From positions 1-64,000 of the forward strand of contig NZ_JAAGLY010000013.1 in assembly GCF_010548375.1 (NCBI RefSeq): DNA of 64,000 bases. Reading direction: 5' to 3'. Shown piece by piece: positions 16,595 to 25,400 of the stretch (within the stretch, counting starts at the first letter, position 1; each line of letters opens with the position of its first letter). Position numbers and translations under genes: made by a program. This DNA is from Streptomyces sp. SID13726 (GTDB lineage Bacteria; Actinomycetota; Actinomycetes; Streptomycetales; Streptomycetaceae). The notes under the pieces were generated by a model. The model was not told where the DNA came from. It saw nothing but the letters and a program-made list of their open reading frames with translations, and ran no database searches.

Positions 16595-16619
16595 GGGACG
16601 GGATCGCAACCCCCGTCCC
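16595..16619 (+). terminator. Hairpin terminator of sepX
   Basis: GGGACGGG (16595-16602) and CCCGTCCC (16612-16619) form an 8-bp GC stem with a 9-base loop, beginning 6 bp after the sepX stop codon and before the tRNA promoter. Confidence 0.6.
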
Positions 16620-16663
16620 TGACCAGCCGGGAACGGATTTCCAAGCACCCCGACGGGGATGCT

Positions 16664-16669
16664 AGAGTT
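16664..16669 (+). promoter_or_regulatory. Probable -10 element of the tRNA-Ala gene
   Basis: TAGAGT ends 13 bp before the first base of the mature tRNA, leaving a short 5' leader as expected. No convincing -35 hexamer was found at 17-18 bp. Confidence 0.4.
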
Positions 16670-16682
16670 TCACTCGTTGCAA

Positions 16683-16756
16683 GGGCCTGTGGCGCAGTCT
16701 GGTAGCGCACCTCGTTCGCATCGAGGGGGTCTGGGGTTCAAATCCCCACAGGTCCA
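16683..16756 (+). tRNA. tRNA-Ala (anticodon CGC)
   Basis: The 74-nt sequence folds into a cloverleaf: acceptor GGGCCTG/CAGGTCC, D-stem GCGC/GCGC, anticodon stem CCTCG/CGAGG with loop TTCGCAT, and T-stem TGGGG/CCCCA with loop TTCAAAT, then discriminator A. The anticodon at 34-36 is CGC, which reads GCG (Ala). The third acceptor pair is G3:U70, the alanine identity element, which independently confirms the assignment. CCA is not encoded. There is no integrase gene and no second copy of the tRNA 3' end in the window, so no element is integrated here. Confidence 0.97.
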
Positions 16757-16765
16757 CGCATCATG

Positions 16766-16796
16766 AAGACCCGCTCCTGATTCAGGAGCGGGTCTT
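16766..16796 (+). terminator. Terminator of tRNA-Ala
   Basis: Arms AAGACCCGCTCCT (16766-16778) and AGGAGCGGGTCTT (16784-16796) are perfect reverse complements with a 5-base loop, 9 bp after the tRNA. The structure is symmetrical enough to stop the convergent GNAT gene as well. Confidence 0.8.
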
Positions 16797-16827
16797 CTGC
16801 CGTTCGGTCGCTATGCGGTCCGAGGGC

Positions 16828-17304
16828 TCACAGCGGCTTCGCGAAGCATCTGCTCGCCTCGTGGTGGCGGTAGTAGCCGAACTTCTCGCAGGGTTCGTAG
16901 CCGCTGGAGGTGTAGAGGGCTATCGCCTCCGGCTGCTTGGTGCCGGTCTCCAGGACCATGCGCAGGCGGCCCGCCGCGCGGGCGTCCTCCTCCAGGGCGG
17001 CCAGCACGCGGCGGGCGAGGCCGCGGCCGCGGACCTGCTCGGTGACGTACATGCGCTTGACCTCGGCGTCGCCGTCCTGGTTGCCCTCGCCGTTGGTGTC
17101 CTGGGCGCGCCAGCCGCCCGTGGCGACGGGGGCGTCCGTCTCGTCGTACGCGATCAGGTACACGCCGTTCGGGGGCTCGAAGTCCGTCGGGGCCAGCTCG
17201 GTGGCGTCGCCGCCGTCGCCGTAGCGGACGTGGTACTCGGCCTGGACCTCGTCGTTGAGCTTGACGGCGTCGGGGTGGTCGAAGGGGACGCGGCGGATCA
17301 TCAT
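16828..17304 (-). CDS. GNAT-family N-acetyltransferase
   Basis: 158 residues with one GNAT domain: the beta-strand 4/motif A region KRMYVTEQVRGRGLARRVLAALEEDAR contains the Q/RxxGxG/A acetyl-CoA loop (QVRGRGLA), and EAIALYTSSGY is the conserved C-terminal motif B. The substrate is unknown. The ATG at 17304 has GGAGGG just upstream. The start lies only 29 bp from the divergent exonuclease gene, so the two promoters must overlap. Confidence 0.88.
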   Translation of the reverse strand: MMIRRVPFDHPDAVKLNDEVQAEYHVRYGDGGDATELAPTDFEPPNGVYLIAYDETDAPVATGGWRAQDTNGEGNQDGDAEVKRMYVTEQVRGRGLARRVLAALEEDARAAGRLRMVLETGTKQPEAIALYTSSGYEPCEKFGYYRHHEASRCFAKPL

Positions 17305-17333
17305 GCCCTCCAGTGTGCCGGTATCGTGCCGGG

Positions 17334-18134
17334 GTGCTCACTGTGACCTCCGTCAACGTCAATGGACTGCGTGCCGCCGCGAAGAAGGGCTTCGTGGAGT
17401 GGCTCGCGGACACCTCCGCCGATGTGCTCTGCCTCCAGGAGGTGCGCGCCGAGCCGGAGCAGCTGCCCGAGGGCGTGCGGGCCCCCGAGGGCTGGCACGT
17501 GACGCACGCGCCCGCCGCCGCGAAGGGTCGCGCCGGCGTCTCCCTCTACAGCCGCCGTGAGCCGGACCGGGTCCAGGTCGGCTTCGGATCGGCCGAGTTC
17601 GACGCCGGCGGGCGCTACGTCGAGGCCGATCTGCCGGGTGTGACGGTCGCCTCCCTCTATCTGCCCTCCGGCGAGGTCGGCACCGAGCGGCAGGACGAGA
17701 AGGTCCGCTTCATGGACGAGTTCCTCGCCCACCTCAAGGAACTGCGCGTGCGCGCCGCCGCCGACGGCCGCGAGGTCGTCGTCTGCGGCGACTGGAACAT
17801 CGCCCACCAGCAGGCCGACCTCAAGAACTGGCGCGCCAACCAGAAGAGCTCCGGCTTCCTGCCGGAGGAGCGGGCCTGGCTGAGCCGGGTGCTCGACGTG
17901 TCCGACGGCGGCTACGTCGACGTCGTACGGTCGCTGCATCCGGACGTGGAGGGGCCGTACTCGTGGTGGTCCTACCGGGGACGCGCCTTCGACAACGACA
18001 CCGGCTGGCGCATCGACTACCAGATCGCCACCCCGGGGCTCGCCGCGAAGGCGGTCAAGGGGTACGTCGAGCGCGCGGCGACGCATGCCGAGCGGTGGTC
18101 GGACCACGCGCCGGTGACGGTTGTGTACGAGTAG
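17334..18134 (+). CDS. xth: Exodeoxyribonuclease III / AP endonuclease
   Basis: 266-residue member of the EEP (exonuclease-endonuclease-phosphatase) superfamily acting in base-excision repair at abasic sites and 3' blocks. Motifs in order are SVNVNGLRAA, LCLQEVRA (catalytic Glu), ASLYLPSGE, CGDWNIAH (catalytic Asp/Asn), YVDVVRSLHP, SWWSYRGRAFDNDTGWRIDY and WSDHAPV (catalytic Asp-His). The GTG at 17334 is chosen over an in-frame ATG at 17313 because TATCGT (17322-17327) sits 6 nt before it, indicating a leaderless message, and because the earlier start would lie inside the promoter. Confidence 0.94.
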   Translation: MLTVTSVNVNGLRAAAKKGFVEWLADTSADVLCLQEVRAEPEQLPEGVRAPEGWHVTHAPAAAKGRAGVSLYSRREPDRVQVGFGSAEFDAGGRYVEADLPGVTVASLYLPSGEVGTERQDEKVRFMDEFLAHLKELRVRAAADGREVVVCGDWNIAHQQADLKNWRANQKSSGFLPEERAWLSRVLDVSDGGYVDVVRSLHPDVEGPYSWWSYRGRAFDNDTGWRIDYQIATPGLAAKAVKGYVERAATHAERWSDHAPVTVVYE

Positions 18135-18248
18135 GGGTTCGGGCGACGAACGTCACAGAGCGATGGCCAGGGGCGGCTGGTAACGAACCGGTGTGCATGG
18201 AAAGACTCACTCCTGGAGGACGGTGCTTACCGGTCGGAGGGGTGACGC

Positions 18249-20411
18249 GTGCGAGGGCAGGGGCAGAGCGGCCGCAACGAGCTGAGCGGTGGCGTCGTGC
18301 ATGGTCCCAGCATCCAGGCGTCGGCCGTGTACGGCGGTGTCCACTTCCGCACCGGTGACACCCCGGACCGGGAGCGGCCGTGGCAGTTGCCCCAACCGGT
18401 CTCGCTGACGGATCGCACCGACGAGGTTGCCTACCTTGACGACCTGCGTGCTCGTGCCGTGCGACAGGGGCATGCCACATTGGCCACGGTCAGCGGCCTT
18501 GGCGGGGTCGGCAAGACCGCGCTGGCGCTGGCCTGGCTCCATAGGCTGCGCTCCGACTGCCCGGGTGGGCAGTTGTACGCAGATTTGGGTGCCCAGTCGG
18601 CGACCGGGCCGGCCGATCCGGGCGAGGTGCTCGGCGGCTTCCTGCGCGGGCTCGGTCTGCAGGCGGAGCAGGTGCCGTACGGCATCGGGGAACGTGCCGC
18701 CCTCTATCGCTCGCTCACCGCGGAACGCCGGATCGTGGTGCTGCTCGACGACGCGGCCACGGCAGCTCAGGTGCGGCCCCTGCTGCCGGGCGGCCCGAAC
18801 GTCACATTGGTCACCAGCCGTCGCCGGATGTCGGGGCTGGCCCTCGAAGGCGGCCGTCAGGTGCACCTGGAGCCGCTGGCCCCGGACGCGGCTCTCGAAC
18901 TGCTGGCGGCCACCCTCGCCGACGACCGGGTGGCGACCCAGTCGGACGACGCCCGTGCCCTGGTCGCACTGTGCGCCGGACTGCCGCTCGCGGTGCGGAT
19001 CGCAGGGGCGCGGCTCGCCGCCCGGCCGCGGCGGCGGATCACCACGATGGTCCAGGCGCTGACGGCGGAGCGGGGACGACTGGACGCGCTGACCATCGAT
19101 GGTGATCAGGGGGTGCGGGCTGCGCTGGACCTGTCCTACCAGGGTCTGCCGTCGGAGGCGGCACGGCTCTACCGGCTCCTCGGGCTGCACCCGGGGCGGG
19201 AGTTCGGGACGGCGGCGGGCCGGGCGCTCTTCGGCGGGGCGGGCACGGACGCGTCGGTGGGAGACTTGATCGATCTCCTGCATGACGCCAATCTCCTCAT
19301 CGAGACCGGTGAGGACCGCTACCGGTTCCACGACCTCGTGCGGCTGCACGCCGCGGGCCGCGCGGAGGAGGACGAGCCCGCCGAGCAGCGGGCGGCGGCG
19401 TTCCGGCGGTTCGCCGACCACTGCGTGGCCACTGCGACCCGTGCCGAGACGGCCATCGACCCCCGACATCCGCTGCGGGAACGGTCGTTCGGACCCGGGC
19501 CGGTGGTCACGGAGGACTTCGGCGAGGGGACGCAGGCCGCATTGGACTGGCTGGAGAGGGAGTTGCACACCTTGATGGCAGTGATCCGCCGGGCGGGGGC
19601 GGCGGGTGTCGCGGAGGCCGGCTGGCAACTGGCGGACGCGCTGGGGCCGTTCTTCATCCGGCGCAAGCACTACGACCACTGGTGCGCCGCGTATCGTGAC
19701 GGGCTGGCCGCCGCGCGGGAGTTGTCGGACACCGCGGCCCAGTGTCGGATGCTCACCTCCGGCGGACTGGGCGAGCTGGGGCGGGGCGACCACGCGTGCG
19801 CCCTGGAGATGTTCGAGCTGGCGGCGGAGCTCTTCGCCGCCGATGGAGACCGGCTCGGTCACGCGCGTACGTTGAACTACCGTGGGCTCGCCGAACACCG
19901 GCTGGGCCGACTGGATGCGGCGGCCGAGCTGTTCGCCCGCGCGGCGGCGGAACTGCCCGGTTGCGGCGACCACCGAGCCGGTGCGCTCGCTCGCCTCAAC
20001 GCTGCCGACATCGCCCTGGCCCAGGGCCGGCTGGAGCAGGCCGATGCCGACGCCGCCGGGGCCCGTGCGGGGTTGCTGGCCGTCGATGACTCGTACAACG
20101 CCGCGCGGGCCATGATCCTGTTGGGCCGGATCTGTCTGCGCCGGGGCCGACCGGGAGAGGCTGAGGAACGGCTCTCGAGTGCGCTGGCCGTGCTGCGGGA
20201 GGTCGCCGCGCACTACGAGGTGGCCCGGGCCCTGGAGGTGCTGGGCGAGGTAGCGGAGCGACAGGGCCGACGCGACCTCGCCCGGGACCGGTACCAGGAA
20301 GCGCTGGACCTCTATGTCGTGGTGGGCCGTCCGGTGCCGGCAGCCGAGGTGCGTGAGCGGTTGCGGGCGTGGGGAGAGGACGAGGGACCCGGTGCCGGTA
20401 CGGGCCGCTGA
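18249..20411 (+). CDS. STAND NTPase with NB-ARC and tetratricopeptide repeats
   Basis: 720 residues. The short N-terminus holds a Gly-rich motif NELSGGVVHGPSIQ...GGVHF that I associate with many actinobacterial NB-ARC proteins. It is followed by an NB-ARC module (about 60-380) with Walker A GLGGVGKTALAL, Walker B IVVLLDDA, a GLPLAVRIAGARL-type helix and a winged-helix region ending FHDLVRLHAA. From about 470 to 700 come TPR-like helices (ALEMFELAAELF, LDAAAELFARAA, ARDRYQEALDLY). STAND proteins act as nucleotide-driven switches in signalling or phage defence. No DNA-binding or enzymatic effector is fused, so a partner would be needed. The C-terminal 100 bp overlap the convergent gene at 20312. 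GTG start. Confidence 0.82.
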   Translation: MRGQGQSGRNELSGGVVHGPSIQASAVYGGVHFRTGDTPDRERPWQLPQPVSLTDRTDEVAYLDDLRARAVRQGHATLATVSGLGGVGKTALALAWLHRLRSDCPGGQLYADLGAQSATGPADPGEVLGGFLRGLGLQAEQVPYGIGERAALYRSLTAERRIVVLLDDAATAAQVRPLLPGGPNVTLVTSRRRMSGLALEGGRQVHLEPLAPDAALELLAATLADDRVATQSDDARALVALCAGLPLAVRIAGARLAARPRRRITTMVQALTAERGRLDALTIDGDQGVRAALDLSYQGLPSEAARLYRLLGLHPGREFGTAAGRALFGGAGTDASVGDLIDLLHDANLLIETGEDRYRFHDLVRLHAAGRAEEDEPAEQRAAAFRRFADHCVATATRAETAIDPRHPLRERSFGPGPVVTEDFGEGTQAALDWLERELHTLMAVIRRAGAAGVAEAGWQLADALGPFFIRRKHYDHWCAAYRDGLAAARELSDTAAQCRMLTSGGLGELGRGDHACALEMFELAAELFAADGDRLGHARTLNYRGLAEHRLGRLDAAAELFARAAAELPGCGDHRAGALARLNAADIALAQGRLEQADADAAGARAGLLAVDDSYNAARAMILLGRICLRRGRPGEAEERLSSALAVLREVAAHYEVARALEVLGEVAERQGRRDLARDRYQEALDLYVVVGRPVPAAEVRERLRAWGEDEGPGAGTGR

Positions 20412-20935
20412 GCCCGGTGTGGACCGGCGGCGCGTACCCGTAGCCGTATCACCGTCTGTCCCGCTGTCTCTGGCAGATGTGCCGGCGACAGCCCCGCGAC
20501 CAGCCAGGCGTGGGCGAGCGAGGCCCAGGCCGCCCAGGAACGCAGGGCGGCATGCTGTGCGGTGAGGGTCAGCCGTACGACGTCGGCGGGGCCGAGGTCC
20601 GGTCCGAGACGTAGCCAGCAGACGCTGCCGCAGTGCACGGCCACCACCGCCGCGCCCGGATGAGTGGAGGCCAGCCGATCGGCCACGCCTGCGTGTGATC
20701 CGGGTGTCACCAGGACGTCGGCGAGCAACGGCCAGGGAAGCGGGGCGGGGAGAGCGACGCGCAGGTGCCGGTCCACCACGGTGCGACCGGGGGCTGGATG
20801 GGCAAGGACCAGATGGGCTGTGACGAGGTGTGCCGGGACCGGATCGGCCGCTGCGGGAGACGGCGCTTCGGCCGATGTGCTCGACTCGTCCTCGCTGCCG
20901 TACAGGCGCGCCGTTTCCTGTGGAGTGGAGTTCAT
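20312..20935 (-). CDS. Hypothetical protein coupled to the GT-B gene
   Basis: 207 residues from the ATG at 20935, which overlaps the stop codon of the upstream glycosyltransferase-like gene (ATGA), indicating translational coupling. The middle (residues 45-165) has alternating hydrophobic strands and helices (LRVALPAPLPWPLLADVLV; AVVAVHCGSVCWLRLG; ALRSWAAWASLAHAWLVAG). The ends are disordered: an acidic N-terminus and a Pro/Ser/Arg-rich tail. I do not recognise the fold. The last third overlaps the STAND gene antisense by 100 bp, so the true C-terminus is less certain than the core. No membrane segment or signal peptide is convincing. Confidence 0.55.
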   Translation of the reverse strand: MNSTPQETARLYGSEDESSTSAEAPSPAAADPVPAHLVTAHLVLAHPAPGRTVVDRHLRVALPAPLPWPLLADVLVTPGSHAGVADRLASTHPGAAVVAVHCGSVCWLRLGPDLGPADVVRLTLTAQHAALRSWAAWASLAHAWLVAGLSPAHLPETAGQTVIRLRVRAAGPHRAQRPVPAPGPSSSPHARNRSRTSAAGTGRPTTT

Positions 20936-22179
20936 GAGCCGTCGCACCTCACCGTCAACGGTGTGACCGCTCGCTGGGCGACGGTGCGGGACACCGGTGG
21001 GCGCAGACGGAGCCTGCGGTAGATCAGGGCACGCATCAGCGTCGCGAAGCGACCCGGCTCCGAGCTGAGACGGGCGGCGACGGGGGCATACTGGCCCGTT
21101 CGGTAGGCGGCGGTGCTGCTGCGCAGTTGGCGACGTACGGGACAGCCGCGGCGGATCCGTGGTGCGAGGGTGCGGAGTTCGGCCATCGGGGAACCGGGGT
21201 CGAGGTCGGTGTCGGGGGAACCCGCGGTCAGTATGCGGGCACCGGTCATCGTCGCGTACAGGGAGACGGAACCGTGGTCGCCCACGACATAGTCGGCGGC
21301 GATCACCGCGCCGGACCAGTCCGCGTGCTGACTGACCAGGACGACACCGGCACGTGCGAGACCGGCGAAAGCGCTGCGGATGTGCCATTCGCTGTGCGCG
21401 TTCCAGACGTGCGAGTGCAGCATCACCACGATGCGGAACCGCTCCCGGGGCAGCTCGGCCACCAGGCGTTCCAGCAGGCCCCATTGGCGGCCCAGGAGGG
21501 AGTCGGGACCCCAGGTGGAACAGACCAGTACCAGTTCCTGGCCCGGGCCTGTACCCAGGGCCTCCCGGTACAGAGCGCGGAACGGCAGGCTCGCCGCCAC
21601 ACGGTCGTAGCAGGGATCCCCGACCACCTCGGCGACCGGCAGCGCCTCGGGGCATTGCCGGCCGAGCTTGACGCGGTCCTCCTCGTGCGCCAGAGCGATC
21701 GCGGCGGGTACGACCACCCCGTCCCGGACCAGCCACTGCCTGCCCAGTCCGTACACCTCGCGCGGTGCCGTACTGCGCCCGCGCGGGCCGCCGGGCACCG
21801 AGATCCGCTTGTTGTACGAGGCCCCGTGCGGGAGCACGACGACCGGGACGTTCAGCTCGTGCAGACCTCCGTGGCTCGCGGCCAGCGCGAGGTCGAAATG
21901 CGTGTGGAGGGCCTGGCTCCAAGGCGTCACCAGAGCCCGGATGCTCTCCAGGAACGGCTCCACACCGTCGTTGAAGACGTCGTTCGCCATGGTGAAAACC
22001 ACCTGGATCCTGGGGTCGCCCTCCAGTAATCGGACCGCTTCGAGCAGACGCTGCGCGGAGGTCACCGTATGGACCACGGCGAGCACCCGCCTGCGGATCC
22101 TGAAGGTGGCCCAGCGCTCCACATCCAGGCGCAGCGGTACGGCAGGGCGCCGGTCGGTGTCGGGTATCAGCAGGCTCAT
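20932..22179 (-). CDS. GT-B glycosyltransferase-like / CDP-glycerol transferase-like protein
   Basis: 415 residues. An N-terminal Rossmann-like half (RVLAVVHTVTSAQRLLEAVRLL; VVFTMANDVFNDGV; VVVLPHGASYNKR) is followed by a C-terminal half with LVLVCSTWGPDSLLG, VVMLHSHVWN and ADYVVGDHGSVSLYATMTGARIL. The last motif corresponds to the conserved aD.lItDyssv..e....gkP segment of CDP-glycerol glycerophosphotransferases and related GT-B enzymes, so it is probably a nucleotide-diphosphate-dependent transferase. The acceptor is unknown. The ATG at 22179 is preceded by GGGGGA. The frame extends to 22506, but that part overlaps the divergent SARP gene and is rejected. It is the first gene of a two-gene operon with 20312-20935. 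Confidence 0.65.
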   Translation of the reverse strand: MSLLIPDTDRRPAVPLRLDVERWATFRIRRRVLAVVHTVTSAQRLLEAVRLLEGDPRIQVVFTMANDVFNDGVEPFLESIRALVTPWSQALHTHFDLALAASHGGLHELNVPVVVLPHGASYNKRISVPGGPRGRSTAPREVYGLGRQWLVRDGVVVPAAIALAHEEDRVKLGRQCPEALPVAEVVGDPCYDRVAASLPFRALYREALGTGPGQELVLVCSTWGPDSLLGRQWGLLERLVAELPRERFRIVVMLHSHVWNAHSEWHIRSAFAGLARAGVVLVSQHADWSGAVIAADYVVGDHGSVSLYATMTGARILTAGSPDTDLDPGSPMAELRTLAPRIRRGCPVRRQLRSSTAAYRTGQYAPVAARLSSEPGRFATLMRALIYRRLRLRPPVSRTVAQRAVTPLTVRCDGS

Positions 22180-22402
22180 ACGAACTCCCCCGTGGAATCC
22201 ATGAGTTGACGGACAGGGTGGATGGGGCCGGCAACGGCCACCGAGCTGTATCTGCCCACGGGTATGGACGGTGGCCTTGCAGAAACCTTGCAGAAAGTCA
22301 GAGGCCTGGCGTGAGGCTCTCATGCGCCCCTCGCGCGTCAGTGCGCCCCGCTCCGCTCCCCCCACCCCTACTCGCCGAGCAGCAACAGTGAAAGGTGAAC
22401 AG

Positions 22403-25400
22403 GTGTCTGCGCGTGCGAACCACCTGGGGGATGCGGTGGACCTTCTTGCGCTGGGGCCGCTCGAACTGTGGCACCAGGGGCGCCCATACCGGCTTGGATC
22501 GGTCAAAGAGCGTTGCGTATTAGGTGTACTGCTCTACGCGCGGGGAGACCCGGTCTCCGTGGACACGCTGGTCGAGCGGGTGTGGAACGGCGAGGACCCG
22601 CCCCCGACCGCTGTGGACACGCTGCGGACCTATCTCTCCAGGACCCGCACCCGGCTCGACCGCGCGGTCGGCGGCCTGGCCCAGGTCGAGCGCATCGCGC
22701 CGCGCCGTTACCGGCTGCGTGTCGAGAACTCCGATGACGTGGACCTCGTACGGTTCCAGCGGCTGCGCGCCGACGCCCGGGCGGCGGCCGGACGCGGAGA
22801 GCGCGAGCACGCCGTCGGTCTGCTGCGCACCGCCGCGGCGCTGTGGCGAGGGGAGCCGTTCGCGGAGTTCACCGGCGAGTGGGCGGCCTCGGCGCGCGCC
22901 CGGCTGACCGAGGACCACCGCCGGGTGCGGGAGGAGCGGATCCGGCTGGAACTCGAACTCGGGCGGCACGCCGACCTGGTCGGCGAACTCCACGAACTGG
23001 TCTCCCAGAACCCGCTCGCCCAGCAGTCCGTGGCCGCGCTGATGCTGGCCCTGCACCGCTCCGGCCGGGACGGCGAGGCACTCGCCCTGTACGGCAGCAC
23101 CCGGCACCGCCTGAACGACGAACTCGGCATGGACCCGGGCGCCGAACTCCAGGACCTGCACGTCCGCATCCTCGGTCAGGACCCGGCGCTCAGGGACACA
23201 TCGGTGCGAGAGGCCGGTGCGGCACCGTCCGTCTCTCAGCCGGATCTGCCGGAGTCCGGCAGCGGCAGCAGTCTGCCCAGGGATACACCGGACTTCACAG
23301 GCCGAGCAGGAGAACTGGAACTCCTGCTCGCGGACCCCGCTCCTGACGGCCGCGGCACCGCACTGCCCCTGACCGTCGTGCACGGAATGGCCGGAGTGGG
23401 CAAGTCCGCGCTGATTGTCCATGCCGCGCACCGTCTGTACTCCAGCTATCCAGATGGCATTTTTTATATAGATTTACGGGCTTATAGTGATCAGTCGCCG
23501 TACGAGCCCGCCGACGCCCTGGCGTTTCTGCTGCACACCGTCGGCGTGCCTGATCCACTGCCCGCCACGCTCGACGAGCGGACGGCGCGCTGGCGGGAGT
23601 GGACCGCGCACCGCCGTGTCCTGGTCCTGCTCGACAACGCGCGCGACGCCGAGCAGGTGCGGCCGTTGCTGCCCGGTTCGTCCCGCTGTCGCGCGATCGT
23701 TGCCAGCCGTAACGCGCTCACGGAACTGGACGGGGCCGCCTTCCTGCCGTTGGACGTGCTGTCCGTGGCCGAGGCCGCCTCACTGTTCGCCCGGATCGCG
23801 GGCGCGGCCCGAGTGTCGGACATGCACTCCTTGCGTCGCGTGGTTGAGATGTGCGGTTGCCATCCGCTCACGGTGCAATTGCTGGCCGGCCGTTTCCGGC
23901 ACCGGAACACCTGGGACCTGGAGTATGTGGCCGACCGACTGGCCCGGGCCGACGACCGGCTCGACGAGTTCGACGAGCGCGTGGCCGCCGCCCTGTGGCT
24001 CTCCTGCGCCGATCTCGACGTGGCGGCTCGGCGGTTGTTCCGCCGCCTGGCGCTGCACCCCGGTCCCGACATCACGCTGGCGGGGGCGACCGCACTGTCA
24101 GGGGACGGTTCCCCGGAGACCGTACGACGGGCGGCGGACGTGCTTCTCGACCGGCACCTCTTAGACGAGCCGGTCCGGGACCGCTACCGACTGCACGACC
24201 TGGCGCGCGCGTTCGGTGCCCGGCTGGGGCGGCGCGAGGACGCCGAGTCGGTACGCTCGGCCGCTCTGCGGCGACTGGCGGCGTACTACCTGACGACCGC
24301 CGACCGTGCGGACCGCCTGGCCTATCCGCGCCGTCGCAGACGGCAGGTCCCGCCGGAACTCCGCTCCCCGCACGCCACCGACTTCGCCGCGTCCCCCGAT
24401 GCCGGGGCCGCGGTCGACGGGGCCTCTGTCTGGCTCACCGTGGAGCGCGCCAACCTGCTGGCCGTGGCGCGTACGGCGGCGGCCGGCCTGCCGGATTTCG
24501 CGGCGCTGTTCCCGCATGTCCTCGCCCACTCTCTCAGGCGCTGGGGTACCCACGAGATCACCGCCGAACTGCACGAGGCCTCGCTGAGCGCGCACCGCTC
24601 GTGCGGCGACCGGTCGGGGCTGGCCCAGACCCTGGTGGAGCGGGCGAGCGTACTGGCCCGCGAGAACCACACCGCGGCCCTCGCCGCCGCGACCGAGGCG
24701 CTGGGTCTGTTCGAATCCCTGGACGACGACCGGGGCCGGGCGGACGCCCTGCTGGAGATCGGCCGCTCCCACCTGGGCGCGGGGCGGGGCGAGGTGTGCC
24801 TGCGGGAACTGGACCGGGCGCTGGATCTCTACCGCCGAGTGGAGGACCGGCACGGGATTGCCGCCGCGCTGAACGTGCAGGGGACGGCGCTGGTGCATCG
24901 GGCGGAGTACGGGGAGGCGATGCGGCGTTTCCGGAGCATGCTCGACATTCACCGGGAGCTCGGAGACGTCTCGGGTGAAGGGGTCGCATGGAACAACATG
25001 GGGGATGTGTGGCTTGGTCTAGGGCGATATGAGGAGGCTCGTGACCATTACCAGCAGGCCCTGAACCGTCTGCTCCTGGTCGGTGGGAAACGTGAGGTCT
25101 CGATCATCCAGACCAATTTGGGTGCCGTGTACCAGGTCATGGGTCAGTCGGAGCGCGCGCTGGTCTTCTATCGTCGGGCGCTCGTCGGGCATCGCTCTGT
25201 CGCCGATGCCATCGGAGAGGTGACCACGCTGATACGGCTCGGTGAGACACATGCGGCGGCGGGGGCGACGGAGCAGGCTCTGGCGCAATTCGCTTCGGCG
25301 GAGGAAATTTCTCGCCGAATCGACAATTCGTATGAGCTTCAGCGAGTTCTGCTCGCCACCGCGGACACCCAGTACGGGGCGGGGCGACTGGGCGTCGCGC

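Noticed and set aside
16683..16796. tRNA-Ala as an integration site for a mobile element
   Set aside because: No integrase gene and no duplicated tRNA 3' end were seen in the window; neighbours are housekeeping genes.
20936..22234. Extension of the 207-aa gene into a 640-codon frame
   Set aside because: The upstream part is antisense-like low-complexity Arg/Pro/Gly sequence in another frame of the GT-B gene; the ATG at 20935 is coupled to that gene's stop.
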